Below are positions 24,386 to 36,445 of a DNA stretch of 64,000 nucleotides, piece by piece. The translations under genes were made by a program, and so were the position numbers. Source of the stretch: Ilex aquifolium (Eukaryota > Streptophyta > Magnoliopsida > Aquifoliales > Aquifoliaceae); NCBI GenBank assembly GCA_951799425.1, contig OX637402.1, forward strand, positions 23,511,844 through 23,575,843, read 5' to 3'. Within the stretch, counting starts at the first letter, position 1. Every line of letters starts with the position of its first letter. The notes below the pieces were generated by a model. It was not told the origin of the DNA. It made no database searches and was given only the letters and a program-made list of their open reading frames with translations.

Positions 24386-25189
24386 TGGTGGTAGTGATAA
24401 TTGAGAGAAGATCCCAATCAAGAGAGAGAGGAAGAAGAGAAAGACTTCTTTTTAACGCATTTTACAAAAAGCTAACAGGAACACAAACAGAAACCAAAAC
24501 TGCAATTTACAAAATATGCCCTTAATGTTTTTTTTTTTTTTTTTAATATCCCCGCCAGTTTTGCCTGTAGATGTAGTACCGTCCACGTACCGAACTAATG
24601 TCTGACATTTCAGAAGTTGCACTATTTTCACTCATTGGCATTCCATTAGTAGAATTTAACATATTTGGAAGGAATGACAATGTTGAAACCTACCTTTCCA
24701 AAAAAAGACAATGTTGAAATCTAATCACAACTGTAAGAATTTAATTGTTTAAATTAAAATTTTAGGGACCAAATAAAAATTAAAGCTAAACTTTGAGGGT
24801 ATGTTTTGTAAATTGTCCAAAAGAAAAGGAGAGAGAGAACTTTTGGAGTAAAATAATGAAGGATGGTAGTAAAATATAATTACACTAAGAGGTAGCCAAT
24901 GGAGAAGTGATGGATTTGGGGGTCTGAATGGTTTTAAGAGGAATGTTGGTGGCTGTTAGATGAGTTTATTTGAGATTATCGGATGAGTTTATTAAAACTG
25001 TCATGTTTTATATTGTAAACTAGGGATAATTCGTGTCTGAAGGTATGATACAATGTAATGTTGGATGAGTCTTTACTCAAATAGAAAAAAAGTTTTATAG
25101 TTAATAACATTTAATGAAGAATAGATATGTGTCATCTTTTCATTCATTAAAAAAAAGGAAAAGAGAGTGAGTTGACCTCTTTTGCTGCA
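24386..25189. other. Region upstream of the BTB gene
   Basis: The BTB promoter and transcription start should lie here. I cannot place a TATA box with confidence. A T18 run is at 24527-24544. No gene is visible. Confidence 0.4.
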
Positions 25190-25372
25190 GTGTGTTTAGG
25201 TTTACGCCGACTACTCCCTCAAGCTTTGGACTAGACACCAAACTAGTTTAAGAACATGTCGCTTGAGTAATAAAGGGAACTGACCCTTAGGGAGTGTGAG
25301 AAATATCGAATCTGAGACATCCTTCTTGTAATAGAGCATACTTGACTACTGGACCACCCTTAAGAGTTATGG
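25190..25372 (-). repeat. SINE-like repeat, family C copy 1
   Basis: On minus it starts GGTGGTCCAGTAGTCAAG, has a box-B-like CAGATTCGATA, then AAGGGTCAGTT, GACATGTTCTTAAACTAG and GAGGGAGTAGTCGGCG. Similar stretches recur at 26598-26775 and 27600-27735. No TSD defended. Confidence 0.45.
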
Positions 25373-26597
25373 TTACTCTATATCAAGGAATAATTACAAA
25401 AAGAAAATAACTTTTGGGGTATTCTTTTCATCTTTAGTGAATTACACATTATCACATTCAATTTAGGTGTCTGTTCCAATAACCCATACGATTTCAATCG
25501 TAACAAATTACCACTAAAGTTTAGTGTGACATAAAGTGATTTAACATATTGGGTGGGAACTTTCAAATTGCAATTTTACCCTTACTCAGTCTTTCGTGGT
25601 ATTGACATGTTTAAGGAGAGAGATATGCATAATGAAAAGGGTGTTAATGACTTTGTCTACCGCGAAGAATCAGATGATAGGAGTGTCGATTGGACATTGA
25701 TGGAGTTGTGGGGTTATGATGCTGCGAACGGGCTTACAACATTGGTGGAAGGGTAATGGTTCAATGGAAAGAGCCAGAGGCAGGGCAAGGGTGTCGTCGT
25801 GGGGTGGGGAAGAAGGAAGGTTTCTTGGGCGAGGTTTAGAAGGGAAGGGTGTCGTCGGCCGCCTGGAGGCGGCATGTGACGGCAGCAACTTATATTAGTG
25901 TATCCAAAATCTTAAGAAAGGATGTTAGTGTAATTTCACGTCCAATATAAAAAAAAAAAGAACATCCTTTAGTACTTGACCAAAAGATTTGAGATCTCAT
26001 GGAAGATTCTACCTAAAATACCTAATTTGCCTTTTGTTCTTTTCTCTACATCTTTCTCATTTTCTTCATCTTCTTCTTCTTTTTCTTCATTTGCTTCTTT
26101 TTCTTTGCTTTTCACTCACTCACGTGCATGCACTACCATGTAATTGCGGGTATCAACATCATTTCGAAAAAACCCGGATAAATTGTATTTTGACTCCCGC
26201 AACTATAGTTCTCGATTCAAGTGCCCTTTTACTTATGATGGTTTTCCATACTGCACCTTTAACTATAACTGTTAGTTTTACACTATCTTTAATACTTAAC
26301 ATTGGTTACAGATTTGGTAAAAAAATTATCTCACTTTGACCCTAAATTATAAAATTATGTTTTACTTTGACTCGATATTCGGACATTATCTTTCTTAAAG
26401 ATTACAAGAGTTTGCTCTTAGGGTAATGTGAAACCAATAAAAATAGTTGAGGGAGTGATGTGATAAATTCAATAGTCAAAGGGACAAATCGATATCATAT
26501 CATAGTTGAGGGTGACCAAGTGTAATTTGTCCAAAAAACATAAAAGATGCCACTGAAATTATGTATCTACAAAAAGTATAACTTTTTTTTTTAATTT
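25373..26597. other. Intergenic DNA
   Basis: No gene is supported. Short frames near 25553-25898 on both strands overlap one another and show no family motif. A CTT-rich stretch lies at 26030-26110. Confidence 0.4.
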
Positions 26598-26775
26598 TTT
26601 ATTATAGGGTATATATGTTTGCGTCGACTATTCCCTCAATCTAAAATACTGATCACTGTAGTCTGACCGAGTTTAGAACATGTCATCTGAAAAATAAGGA
26701 TGACCGACTCTTAAAAAATATAAAAAGTGTTGAACGTGAACCTCTAAACTATGGGAGATCAAATTCAATTAATAA
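26598..26775 (-). repeat. SINE-like repeat, family C copy 2
   Basis: The plus strand shows GTTTGCGTCGACTATTCCCTCAAT, then GAACATGTCATCTGAA and GACCGACTCTTA. These align with copy 1 at 25190-25372 read in the same orientation. Diverged. Confidence 0.4.
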
Positions 26776-27599
26776 AGCACTCCTGAAGTGTTTGATTTTT
26801 TTTATTTATTTTGATAATGACTAGATATCAACTTCAACTCGGCTACAAAAGCACAACCGACCACATTTTAAGTAGTATTTCACTTGGGACAAGCCTTTTC
26901 TATGAAGACAACCGACCACATTTTAATTAATGTTTGATCTGATTGTGCAGGTGTCACAAGCTTCTTTTTTTCCCTTACCTTTTTTCACTTCAAAAATTGA
27001 CAACAAATGTTTTTTTTTTTTAAACCCGTAACAACAAATGTTGATTCAACAAGAATATCGATTGGTTAAAAATGTCAAAACCCGTAAGTTTGTCAATTGT
27101 GTCGAAATTTATGTCACATTTTAGTAGATTCTTGTCAAAAAATACTTCACTCATACTTAATTTATTTATTAATTTATATGTAACGAACGTGTCATATCGA
27201 GTTCGTTTAGTGTAAGAATCTGATATATAAACGAGTCGTATTATGTATTAAAACTTAAAAACCTAATATAATTTATTGATATATCCCATTGAAAAAGTTC
27301 AAGAATTATATCCATAATAACACTATTGAATCACATTATTTTTACATCATTAAATTAACAAATTTGATTAATTTTTTAGGCTTACTTCAAAACATTAACT
27401 TTAGAAGGACCAAAGAAAAAAAACACAAAATTCAAGGTTAAAACTCTGAACATTGGAGACATGGAAAGCCATGCCCTATAGACCCACATAACTTCGCCCC
27501 GATGCATGACAATTGATACAAGATACAATCATTTGAAGAGGTGTCGGTAAACCAATTCGTCATCACTAAATGCCTTATGGAAGATGCATGGCTTTTTTT

Positions 27600-27735
27600 T
27601 CTTTTGTTGCCGCGTATTTAGATTTGTGTCAATTATTTTTTCGAGTTTAACAACTAACCGCTGTTACTTGAGTTAAATTATAACATATCTTTAAAATGAT
27701 AAGGATGACTAACCCTTAGAATTAGAAGATGCATG
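27600..27735 (-). repeat. SINE-like repeat, family C copy 3 (diverged)
   Basis: GCGTATTTAGATTTGTGTC, GAGTTTAACAACTAACC and GGATGACTAACCCTTAG align loosely with the other two family C copies. It ends just left of the hAT insertion at 27781. Confidence 0.35.
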
Positions 27736-27780
27736 ACTTGAACTGGGTTAAAAGATGCATTGTTTCTAAACTCACTAGAT

Positions 27781-28529
27781 CAGGGGCGGCGCTAGAAAAT
27801 TGTGTCAAGGTGGACACAAAGATTTCAACAAATTATTATTTTTTTCTTACAATTGATAGAAATAGGATAATAATTTATTTAATTACATCCTATTTAATAC
27901 TTAAAAGTTCATTAAACCCACCATACCGAAATTTGGTAAGCTTAGTATATACAAACAATAACATTTTTTTTTACAAAATATTAACTAACTAAAATTATTT
28001 AAAATTGACTTTAGTGAATTTTTGTACTTTTAAAACGTTGCATAACAATTTTATTATTCTTTAGATATATAATCATGTTATCACTTTGGTATTTATAAAT
28101 CATTTGATCGATTATGCAGTTTAATGTACACTCTATAATTTTTACCATAATTAGCAAAAATAAATGTCAAAATCACAAGTAAACTAGCGAATATGTATAT
28201 CGTGTCTTTTTTAGTCTTAGAAAATATAAAATAATTCTAATATATTCAAAATTTATCTAGATAGGTACATAACCAACCCAAAATGTGTCAAAAAATTCAT
28301 ATTCATTTGATATAAATATACACTAATTGATGTGCCAAAAAAATAGAAAGGACATAATTAAAATTATTCATTTGATATAAGTGTATATTAATATTTTTGT
28401 CTTTGATTTTGGTTGGGCACAAATAATATATTATATAAATATACAATGTACATACCTAAGTCATAAAAAAACAAAAAAAAATTGAGGGGGGCACTTGCCC
28501 ACCCTGGAACAGGGTTGCCTCCGCCCTTG
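27781..28529. mobile_element. hAT non-autonomous element with a perfect 8-bp TSD (CACTAGAT)
   Basis: CACTAGAT occurs at 27773-27780 and again at 28530-28537. The ends are CAGGGGCGGCGCTAG and, inverted, CAAGGGCGGAGGCAACC. The right end carries GGGGGGCACTTGCCCACCC, a common companion of CAGGGGCGG-type plant hAT ends. The 749-bp body is AT-rich and non-coding. Confidence 0.9.
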
Positions 28530-28537
28530 CACTAGAT

Positions 28538-28893
28538 ATTTACCTATTGTCCTCTCTCTCTCTCTTAGTAAATATTGAGTGTAATGATTATACTACGTCA
28601 ATATTGTCATGTAATATAACATCTAATAATAAATAAACAAGAGAACCTCACCTTTTGAATATGTACGATTACTATCTCTCGTCTTAGTTTTTTTAGAATA
28701 TTTGTTTATTTTAATTATAACACAAGTTTTTATCCAATTATATTATGCTACATATTTCATGTAACTACCACTCCACTCTACTAATTAACTACCAATCATT
28801 CTAATTTTATTTATAAAAACTATTTTTATAACCTTATAACTTATTATAATTTCATTCAATCCTCCGGTGGAAAAATATAATAGGGTCAAGCCG
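28538..28893. other. AT-rich intergenic DNA
   Basis: Nothing recognised. A short (CT)n lies at about 28552-28564. Confidence 0.4.
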
Positions 28894-29067
28894 TTATGCT
28901 CCGTTTGGTAGGAATGCTGGAAAATAAAAATGATAGAAAGTAGGAGAGATATACTTTCTATCCTTCAAGGAAGGAAAATATGAATGATACACTTTCCTTC
29001 TTTTGTGTTTGGTTGGATGGATGAAAAATAAAAATGACTAATTTTTTTTTTTTGTATTGGCTAAGAT

Positions 29068-30861
29068 TAGGGGTGACAATCTGTTGTTTGAGGTATTCCA
29101 AATCCAAATATAGTAAAATCATTTATTGAAATTTCTGATTTGAAACATGTAATGTAAATCAAAACAATAACAATCAAGTGCGAAACAGTTACACAAAAAT
29201 AGTCTTACACGAAAGAGTTACATGAAAGAGTTACACGTAACTGTTTGTATAACCAATATAAATACTAACCCGATTGCAGAACAGGAACTGTTATTGAACT
29301 TTAGGTAGATCAAGGCTAGTGTTTGATACTATATCCTTAAGACATATTTCGTCCCCACACACGATGCTTATGGAATATCAAGCGTCTGCCTCCCAAGATA
29401 CAATGATCTTTACACGAGTTGAAATAGCAATCCAATCTATTCGTCCAGCGAACCAAAAATTGTATTGTGTACTCTCCAAATGCAGACTTCCTTAATGATG
29501 TATGAGACTGGCTTAATGACTAAGAATGTACTGGATGAATTAATCAATGCAGAATGGTAATGAACCTGGGTATTTATAGACACTTTGGTGACTTTTCGGA
29601 CATGCGTCATACTAAAAGACACAACCCATAAGACAAATGCAAGCCAGAAGATACCACTTGTAACTGTTCTCTGTGAATAACCATAACTCGGCTAGAGGGA
29701 AACAACAAATCCGAACCAGTGGGATCCAACGGATACCGAAAATTAATTTCGGATTAAGAAATTCTCGCTCAATTAATTAAATGAATTTTCTCCAAAAAGA
29801 TAGGGTTTGGTCTAAAACACACCCATACCCACACCCACACCCGACCCCCTGTCGGGTCGGGTCGGGTCGTGCGCGGGCGGCGCGCATGTGTGGTAGAACC
29901 GAAGGCATGTAGGTGCTCGCTCCGCTCATAAAATTGTGGTACCTCCTTGGGGCCCAATCCCATAGAGCAAACTTGACATTTATTGTCCATGTAGAACTTC
30001 TTTCTCAACCAATGTGAGATTGGTGTCAAATCCCACATTGCACAACCTTTATTTTCACATTTCAAGAGGGTCACTTTGGAGCCTATTTTCTCATTCATTT
30101 CTTACTCGATTTGAGCAAGTGAATATACTATATTATTCTCCTCACAGAATAGAATATGAACCCACGAAATTTTATTCAAAATAGCGATCGGGTCCTATAT
30201 TAATTTAGACTCAAAGGCGACCAAAAATTCAATTTTTACACTTAAAAAATTGTTTTGGTCCAACACAATTGAGTTGTGTAGTGTCAGATTCGTGTTGAGT
30301 CATTACGGGTTTATGTCGAGCATTAATCAAACCTAACTCAACTCATTTAACTATTTGTATCGTGTCGAGTTGCTAATTGACCTGTTTATTTTCGTGTCGT
30401 GTTCGTGTTCGTATTCGTATTGATCCACATAAAATTTGAATAAAAAATTTAACGCTAATATTATATTTTCACTTAATTGAATTCATGTTAATATTTTTTC
30501 TACAAGCTAAAAATTAACTTAAATAAATATAATAATAATAAGTAAAAATATTTTTTTTATATAATAATTATGTCAGTGCTTAATAAATAATTACAAATAA
30601 TTAACATTTTATATCTATAATACTAGTTAAACATATTAGTTTCGTGTTAATTTCCTGTTACCATACAAATAAGAAAATAAAGAAAGTGTTTATTTTTAAA
30701 TAAATGGATTGATGGTGTCAAGTTTGAGTTTGACTGATTGAACTGAATATGAGTCTTTTATATATATTGTTCGCGTGTCCGGTCATTTTTAAGTTCGTGT
30801 CATAAAATTCGTGTCGAGTTCGAGTCGTGTTATCGTGTTGAATCGAAAATTTTCACCCCTA
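29068..30861. mobile_element. hAT family H1 element nested in the T2 MITE, itself split by a solo LTR
   Basis: The ends are TAGGGGTGACAATC and, inverted, TAGGGGTGAAAATTTTCG. The flanking 8-mers GCTAAGAT (29060-29067) and GTTAAGAT (30862-30869) agree at 7 of 8. The right part has GGGTTTATGTCGAGC and AACTCAACTCATTTAAC, shared with the copy at 51357. Removing the 1184-bp LTR and its TSD leaves about 605 bp, like the other copies. Confidence 0.8.
29082..30265. mobile_element. Solo LTR nested in the hAT element
   Basis: It starts TGTTGTTTGAGG and ends GGTCCAACA, giving the TGTTG...CAACA inverted termini usual for LTRs. Flanks are CAATC (29077-29081) and CAATT (30266-30270), a 5-bp TSD with one change. 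Inside are several AGTTACA motifs (29180-29245) and a GC-rich stretch of GGGTCGGGTC repeats (29850-29885). No internal retrotransposon domain is present, so it is a solo LTR. Confidence 0.7.
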
Positions 30862-31240
30862 GTTAAGATGGAAAAAATAAATTTTTTAATTTATTTTTTT
30901 AATTTTTTAATTTTTTTAAATATATATATATATATATTTAAATACATATTTTATCATTATATTTTTATATGAAATTAATGTATACATAATATATGTATAT
31001 ATTAAAAGATATATAGATAAATAAGATACATCTCAACACAAATAATTAACTTTCCATCAACTTTCTTCCCGATTTTCGAGGGATTGAGTTTGGTGAGTTG
31101 GAAGGAAAGTTAATCCATCCACTTTTTTATCCTTCCTATTTTCCTTCCTTATCGAACATGATATTTTATTTGTCCCTCCAACTTTCCATCATTTCAATTT
31201 TTCATCCTTCCAATTTTCCATCATACCAAACGGATCATTA

Positions 31241-31781
31241 GTTCCACGCATTGTGACACTCTCCCGTCTTCCTTATGTTAGATTGCCAATCTCCGACACT
31301 CCATCGCCTAGGTCAAAACTTGGAAAAAATATTCATCGTAAATCGCGATATCATGTCAGTATTGATGACATGATCATATCACCAATTAATAATATATAAA
31401 AAAATAAAAAAAATGGGCCTCACACAAGTTAATAAATATATGTCTATGTAAGCCAATAACTACCAACTCTGCTTCCATATAAATTAATAACTATCCAAAT
31501 AGAATTCACTTTGTTTATTTAAGATTTTATTATTGGTTGGTAATACCATGTCATCGTTACATTGAATATTTTCAACTTGGTGGGGAACTACAATTTTTCC
31601 CAAGTTAACAAAATCACCTTCATATCTCCGTTCACATGGTTTTCATTTGAGCCCTATTGTAATTTTAAAAACTATTGGGACCTAATTAGAATGTAAGAAA
31701 ATTTAGAAAAACTTAAAAATTGCCCCCATTGAAAGTTTAGAAAACATTTGGTGTTAGTTTTTAGGGTTAATCGCAAATTAA
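31241..31781. other. AT-rich intergenic DNA
   Basis: No feature recognised between the T2 MITE and the left arm of the large inverted repeat. Confidence 0.4.
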
Positions 31782-32099
31782 TCGCATTTGGTGGTGATTC
31801 TGTATGTACACCTCGTTGTCGCTCTTCTTCTTCCATTACTTTAGATCAATTTATTTATTGGTGGTTTGACATTTTATGATCTTTTTACATGCTGTTTACT
31901 TTTATTGTACTATATTTGAATTTGCATTGTCCATGCTTTTCTAATTTTATGTGTGTGAATACTTGGGAATTACTTTCATAGTTTGTGACCATCATGCTAT
32001 TGCTTTGTGTTAATTATAGTAAATTGCATTACATGTGTACCACATTCAATATTGACTTTATTATTGTACATGAAAATGCAAGGGCGTTGAGGTGGTAAA

Positions 32100-33304
32100 A
32101 TGTCAAATCGTATTGATGACATTGCTGGATTGATTGTTGTATTAGATAGGACGAGAAGAGAGATGATAGTGAAGTTCTATTTGTTTGTGGTCCTTATAGT
32201 AGTGTTGTGAGAAATAGAGAGACAATTAAAATCACAACCATCAAGGTCATTGTCTAGAAATTGATTGCAAGTTGAACACTTGCAAAACATCATCAATTGC
32301 ATAGAACAACTTAGGATGGATAGCGAGGAATGTTCAACTTTCTTAGATTTGGCGAAATTGTAAGCAGATATTTCAATTCTATGTTGCAGTCAGTTATAAA
32401 GTTACATCGTCTACAATTAAAGAGACCCGACCTTGTCACTGACGATTGTACATATAACAAGTAGAAGTGGTTTAAGGTAACGAAACTATACAATTGTTTC
32501 GTATGTGATTGGATAGAATTTAATGTAGGTAACAAATTTAATTATGTTTCGTTATGTTTGAGTTGTAGAATTGCGTAGGAGCACTAGATGACACACACGT
32601 TAGAGCGAGGGTACCAATGCTTCACCAAGCAAGATATAGGAGTAGACACGGTGACATTTTAATAAATGTCCTTGGTGTGTGCTCCCAAGATATGAAATTC
32701 ATTTATGTCTTGGCCGGTTGGAAAGGGTCGGCTGCTAATTATAGGATACTACGAGATGCGGTAATGAGGTGAAATGGATTTAAAGTGGCTCGGTGGTAAG
32801 TTATATTTGACCACTAACCTCATGTGTCTCACAGTTATCAACTATTAAGAGATAGCCTAGCAATGTTCTTATGACAAAAAAAATTACACAGACACTTACT
32901 ACCTAATGGATGTCATTTACACAAATGGGGAAGGGTTCTTAACTCCATATAGGGGCCAAAGATACCATGTGCAACAGTGGGCCGAGGGCAGCACTTTGTA
33001 ATATGTTGAGGAACTCTTAAACCTTAGGCATGCGATGGCGAGGAATGTTATAGAACGTTGTTTTGCCTTACTTAAAAATCGTTGGGCAATTCTAAGGACT
33101 CATTGTCACTACCTTGTACGCACACACAATCGAATCATTGATGTATGTTGTTTGTTGCATAATTTGGTTAAAAATGAAATAGCGTTCGACCTAGTGGAAG
33201 ATGAGTTGTCAGAAGATGGTCCGGCCGATGGTCATGGTGATGTAGAGTCGGATGTGATCGACATGATCGACACATCTAATGAATGGACTGTGTTTAGAAA
33301 CTAA
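32100..33304 (+). pseudogene. PIF/Harbinger DDE transposase, left arm (broken)
   Basis: The frame begins MSNRIDDIAGLIVVLDRTRREM and is interrupted by a stop at LIVVL, where the right arm has a Trp codon. After a likely intron (GTAACGAAAC...TTGTAG) comes NCVGALDDTHVRARVP with the first catalytic Asp, then VLAGWKGSAANYRIL, where the second catalytic Asp is replaced by Asn. Next are LTPYRGQRYHVQQWAEGS, a stop, and ARNVIERCFALLKNRWAIL with the catalytic Glu. The end is an acidic tail to 33304. Family: Harbinger/HARBI1-like DDE_Tnp_4 nuclease, which would cut and rejoin transposon ends at 3-bp targets. At least three stops and one active-site loss make it inactive. Confidence 0.88.
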
Positions 33305-33499
33305 TTAGTCAACGATATGAACAATGAATGGGGTGAAAGTAGGGGTGACTAAATGTTTTACCACATATTGAGTAACAAAGCAATTATGTAGTATGCATTT
33401 AATGGGTTAAATTTATGGGCAACATTTGTGTTTTGTTATAATTTCTTAAGTCAACTGATATATATTCATATGTTTGTTACTAAGTTAATGGTATGTGGC

Positions 33500-34445
33500 A
33501 TGTACGTATGTAAATAAGTCATATCAAGTGTTGGTGCCAGCAGCCAAATAGAGTGTGGTCCACGGCGAACATAGATTGCCGCGGAGGAGGCCATTCTCAT
33601 TCACGCATTGAAAGAACTGTGTGAATGGATGGAAATGTCAAAATGACACGTTTAGACCGGGTTATCTTCAAATCTTAGAGAACAACTTAAAGGATGCATT
33701 CCCAACTACCGACCTTCTGGCTTCACGACATATTGAGTCGAAAATCAAAGGGCGAAAAAAATAGTACAACTTATTATTTTCAATGCTAAGCACATCCGGT
33801 TTCAGATGGAATGATTGCGACAAGAAAATGGATATCTGTGGTGAAGATATATAGGTGAAGTACTTCTTACTAATCCCTTCTATCCATTAATAATATTGAA
33901 CTAATATAACTTGTTTATATTATGCTCTAGTAATTTTACTATTTAAAATGTAGAAAGACAAGAATGCGAAGGGGAAGCGTGGTAGATTATGGCCATTGTA
34001 TGATGATTGAGTGATTATCTTTGGGAGAGATAGGATAGCAGACGAGTTTCTCCTGGGACTTGAGGAAATGATCGATGATAATTTCGCTACTAGAGATGTG
34101 CCTGCTGACAACAATGTAGAGGCAATGCCAACCAGGGGAATGGATGATGTTGGCCATTCTCAAAGTGTAGCACAGGGCAAGGAGGATGTGAATGTCACCC
34201 CACAGACACGTAAGCCAAAAAAAGAAAAAGGCTAATGCTTTAGGCGATGCAATGGCAACAAGTCTTTCCTAGATATCTAAGGTCTTTGGTGATTACGTTG
34301 TTTCAAGTGAAAACCAACTAGCAAACATTGCACAATGAGTAGGGTACGAGCAAGATGCATCTACATCTAGACGTGCGATCCTTGCAGAGTTGTCAAACTT
34401 AGAAGGCCTTACAATGGCACATCGCCACGAGGTAACATACAAAAT
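33500..34445 (+). pseudogene. Myb/SANT-like protein of the PIF/Harbinger element, left arm (broken)
   Basis: Pieces in different frames read VWSTANID, ALKELCVNGWK, FRPGYLQ-like, SKIKG, GFRWNDCDKKMDI, then, after a probable intron, VIIFGRDRIADEFLLGLEEM and QTRKPKKEKG. This is the Myb_DNA-bind_3 type domain of plant Harbinger accessory proteins, which bind the element ends and help import the transposase. Several frameshifts and stops are present. The copy on the right arm keeps a longer continuous domain. Confidence 0.75.
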
Positions 34446-34671
34446 TCCATCATAAAGGTTGACATTTTTTTAGCTTGCCAGTGAAAGAGAGAGTTCTTTG
34501 AGTTGGTAGCATACTGTGGTCTGATTTAGATGTTTATCAAGGTCGTATGTAATGTAATTAAACAATACTTTTGTCCTAAACTTTTAGTTGACGCGTGTGT
34601 CACATTTCCTTTTGTAATGTCGTTAACACTGCATTTAGAAAACACCACATTGGTGTAAGGTGCATGTTATT

Positions 34672-35407
34672 TGATGATGCACAAATTGGCTTTGCACACC
34701 ACCTGTCAAGTATGAATAATAAATGCAGTAATTAAAGTAGAGGGAGAGAGAAGACAAGAATTATAGTAGTTCGGTCAATGCGACCTACGTCCCCTTTTGA
34801 ATGGCTAGAGTTGCCGGATTATTTTATTAACTCCGGTGAGTAGAGAGAACGGAGAGTTACAGACTTAGAGATAGAGAGGAGTTTTTGTGCTCAGTAGAGT
34901 GTGATGCCTCCCAAGTGTTGGTGGGGCTTTACAATTTATAGTCGTTCCCCAACAAACTGGGGCGACTTAATAGTAACTAAATAGCTATTGTGGTGGAGCT
35001 GACGACTTTTTCTCAACGGGCGAGACAGTTGCGGTGCTCTCCATGAGACTCGGTCAAAGGACGAGGTGAGGGGTTGACTCTTTCCAAGGCGGCTTGGATG
35101 AGGCTCTTGGGATGTCCCTTATTCCAGGGTGGCAAGGAGGAGGGCTGGACGCTTGATAAGGAGACCTGGGGGCCTGAGGAGGAGAACTGGGCGCCTAAGA
35201 GTGTCTGGGCGCCTGGTGTGATGGCCTGGGCGCCCAGTTTGGACGCCAGGGGGTCCTTGGATAACCTTGTGTGCTTCCTGCTAATGTAGCTCCTTGAGCT
35301 TGATGAGCTCGACCGGGTTGGACCACTTTGGGCTTGGCTAGCTGGACCTCTTGAAGTTGGGCCCTTGGGCTTGTAACATGAGTTGGGCCATTGGGCTTGG
35401 CCCATCA
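34672..35407 (-). repeat. 3' LTR of the TR-GAG element
   Basis: This is the complete 736-bp LTR. It contains GTAGTTCGGTCAATGCGACC, AATTTATAGTCG and a G-rich zone with repeated GGGCGCCTG / GGGGGCCTG units (35165-35235). It aligns end to end with the split LTR at 37655-39479. Confidence 0.92.
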
Positions 35408-35504
35408 TTTGCCCCCCAATGCCCTGTGTCCAATGGAACTTGGAGAGGAGGGCATTCGGTTTGAATTTGAATTTTCGGCTGACCGGCATAACTAGAAAAA
35501 CTTC

Positions 35505-35890
35505 GGGAGGCCAAAACCTATGCTTTTAGGCATTTTTTGAGCTTTCAACAGCATCACTTATAGCCTAAGGCTGTGATTCTTGTAGGACTCGTCGAGAGCT
35601 TCGATTTGATATATTATAAGCCTCATTTCGAGTAACAGGGCAAAAGTTACGGTTAAAACTTCGAGCAGAGAGCTGGGTGCATGGTTTTGGGCGACCAGAC
35701 AGCTTTTGGGCGAGCTGGAAATGTCCTAGGCGAGCAGAATTTTTTTTGAAAAAATTTCGGGAGGCCAAAACAGCTGTTTCTGAGCTTTTTTTGGACTGTT
35801 TATAGCATCAGTCATAGTCAAAGGCTATGAGTCTTGTAGAGCTCGTTGAGAGCTTCGATTTGATATATTATAAGCCTCATTTCGAGCACC
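35505..35890. repeat. Internal tandem duplication of the TR-GAG element (~252-bp period)
   Basis: The block GGGAGGCCAAAAC...GAGAGCTTCGATTTGATATA and TTATAAGCCTCATTTCGAG occurs at about 35509-35634 and again at about 35760-35887, with small differences. Confidence 0.75.
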
Positions 35891-36159
35891 TTGGGCGAGC
35901 CGGAGTTGCCCTGGGCGAGCCTGGGGGGTCTGGACGCCTGAGAGGTACTGGGCGCCTGTGCTGGGCGCCTAAGACGTGTTGGGGGCCTGTGCTGGGCGCC
36001 AAAGAGGTGCTGGGTGCCTGAGAGGTATCAAAAAAACAATGTTATTCCAAACATTAAAATATTTAACATGATTACCTGGAGAGAGATAGGCTGTTTGCGC
36101 GAGAGCAAATACAGAGTTTGAAGTTACTCGTGAGAGAGTTGTGCCTCTTGAGACCGAGC

Positions 36160-36445
36160 TTTTGGCGACCCATGAGAGAGTCCTTAAGCTTGAGGTATAG
36201 ACTGCCTGTTTGAGAACAGTGTAGAGGTAGGTGGGCTGCCTGCTTGAGAACAGTACAGAGGTAGGCTGCCTGCTTAAGAGCAGAGCAGAGATATGCCAGA
36301 CTTTTTGGCGACCCTCGAGAGAGCCGCTAAGCTGGAGATAGGCTGCCTGTTTGAGAATAGTGCAGAGGCCAAGCTTTTTGGCGACCAGCGAGAGAGCCGC
36401 TAAGCTGGAGATATGCTGCCTGTTTGAGAACAGTACAGAGGCAGG
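36160..36445. repeat. Degenerate tandem repeats in the TR-GAG interior
   Basis: Units containing GGCTGCCTG(T/C)TTGAGAACAG, GTACAGAGGTAGG and TTTTGGCGACC.(G)CGAGAGAGCC recur about four to five times. Confidence 0.7.

Larger units (their letters stand above)
28897..31237. mobile_element. Tourist-like MITE, family T2, with nested insertions (TSD TTA)
   Basis: The left end TGCTCCGTTTGGTAGGAATG and inverted right end TGATCCGTTTGGTATGATGG are flanked by TTA at 28894-28896 and 31238-31240. Inner arms share AATGATAGAAAGTAGG and CTTCCTTATCGAAC features with the T2 copy at 15518. A hAT element at 29068-30861 interrupts it. Without that, the MITE would be about 540 bp. Confidence 0.75.

Noticed and set aside
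24172-24525. 117-codon plus frame over BTB exon 1
   Set aside because: It is antisense to the BTB first exon and 5' UTR and is built partly from (GA)n. The minus-strand gene explains the region.
25553-25898. Overlapping plus and minus frames of about 60-70 codons
   Set aside because: No conserved motif and no splice partners. The minus frame is Pro/Arg-rich from local GC content.
35013-35489. 158-codon minus frame
   Set aside because: It lies mainly in the TR-GAG LTR, with Ser/Pro-rich repeats produced by the GGGCGCC units. The equivalent frame in the other LTR differs in length. Not a gene.
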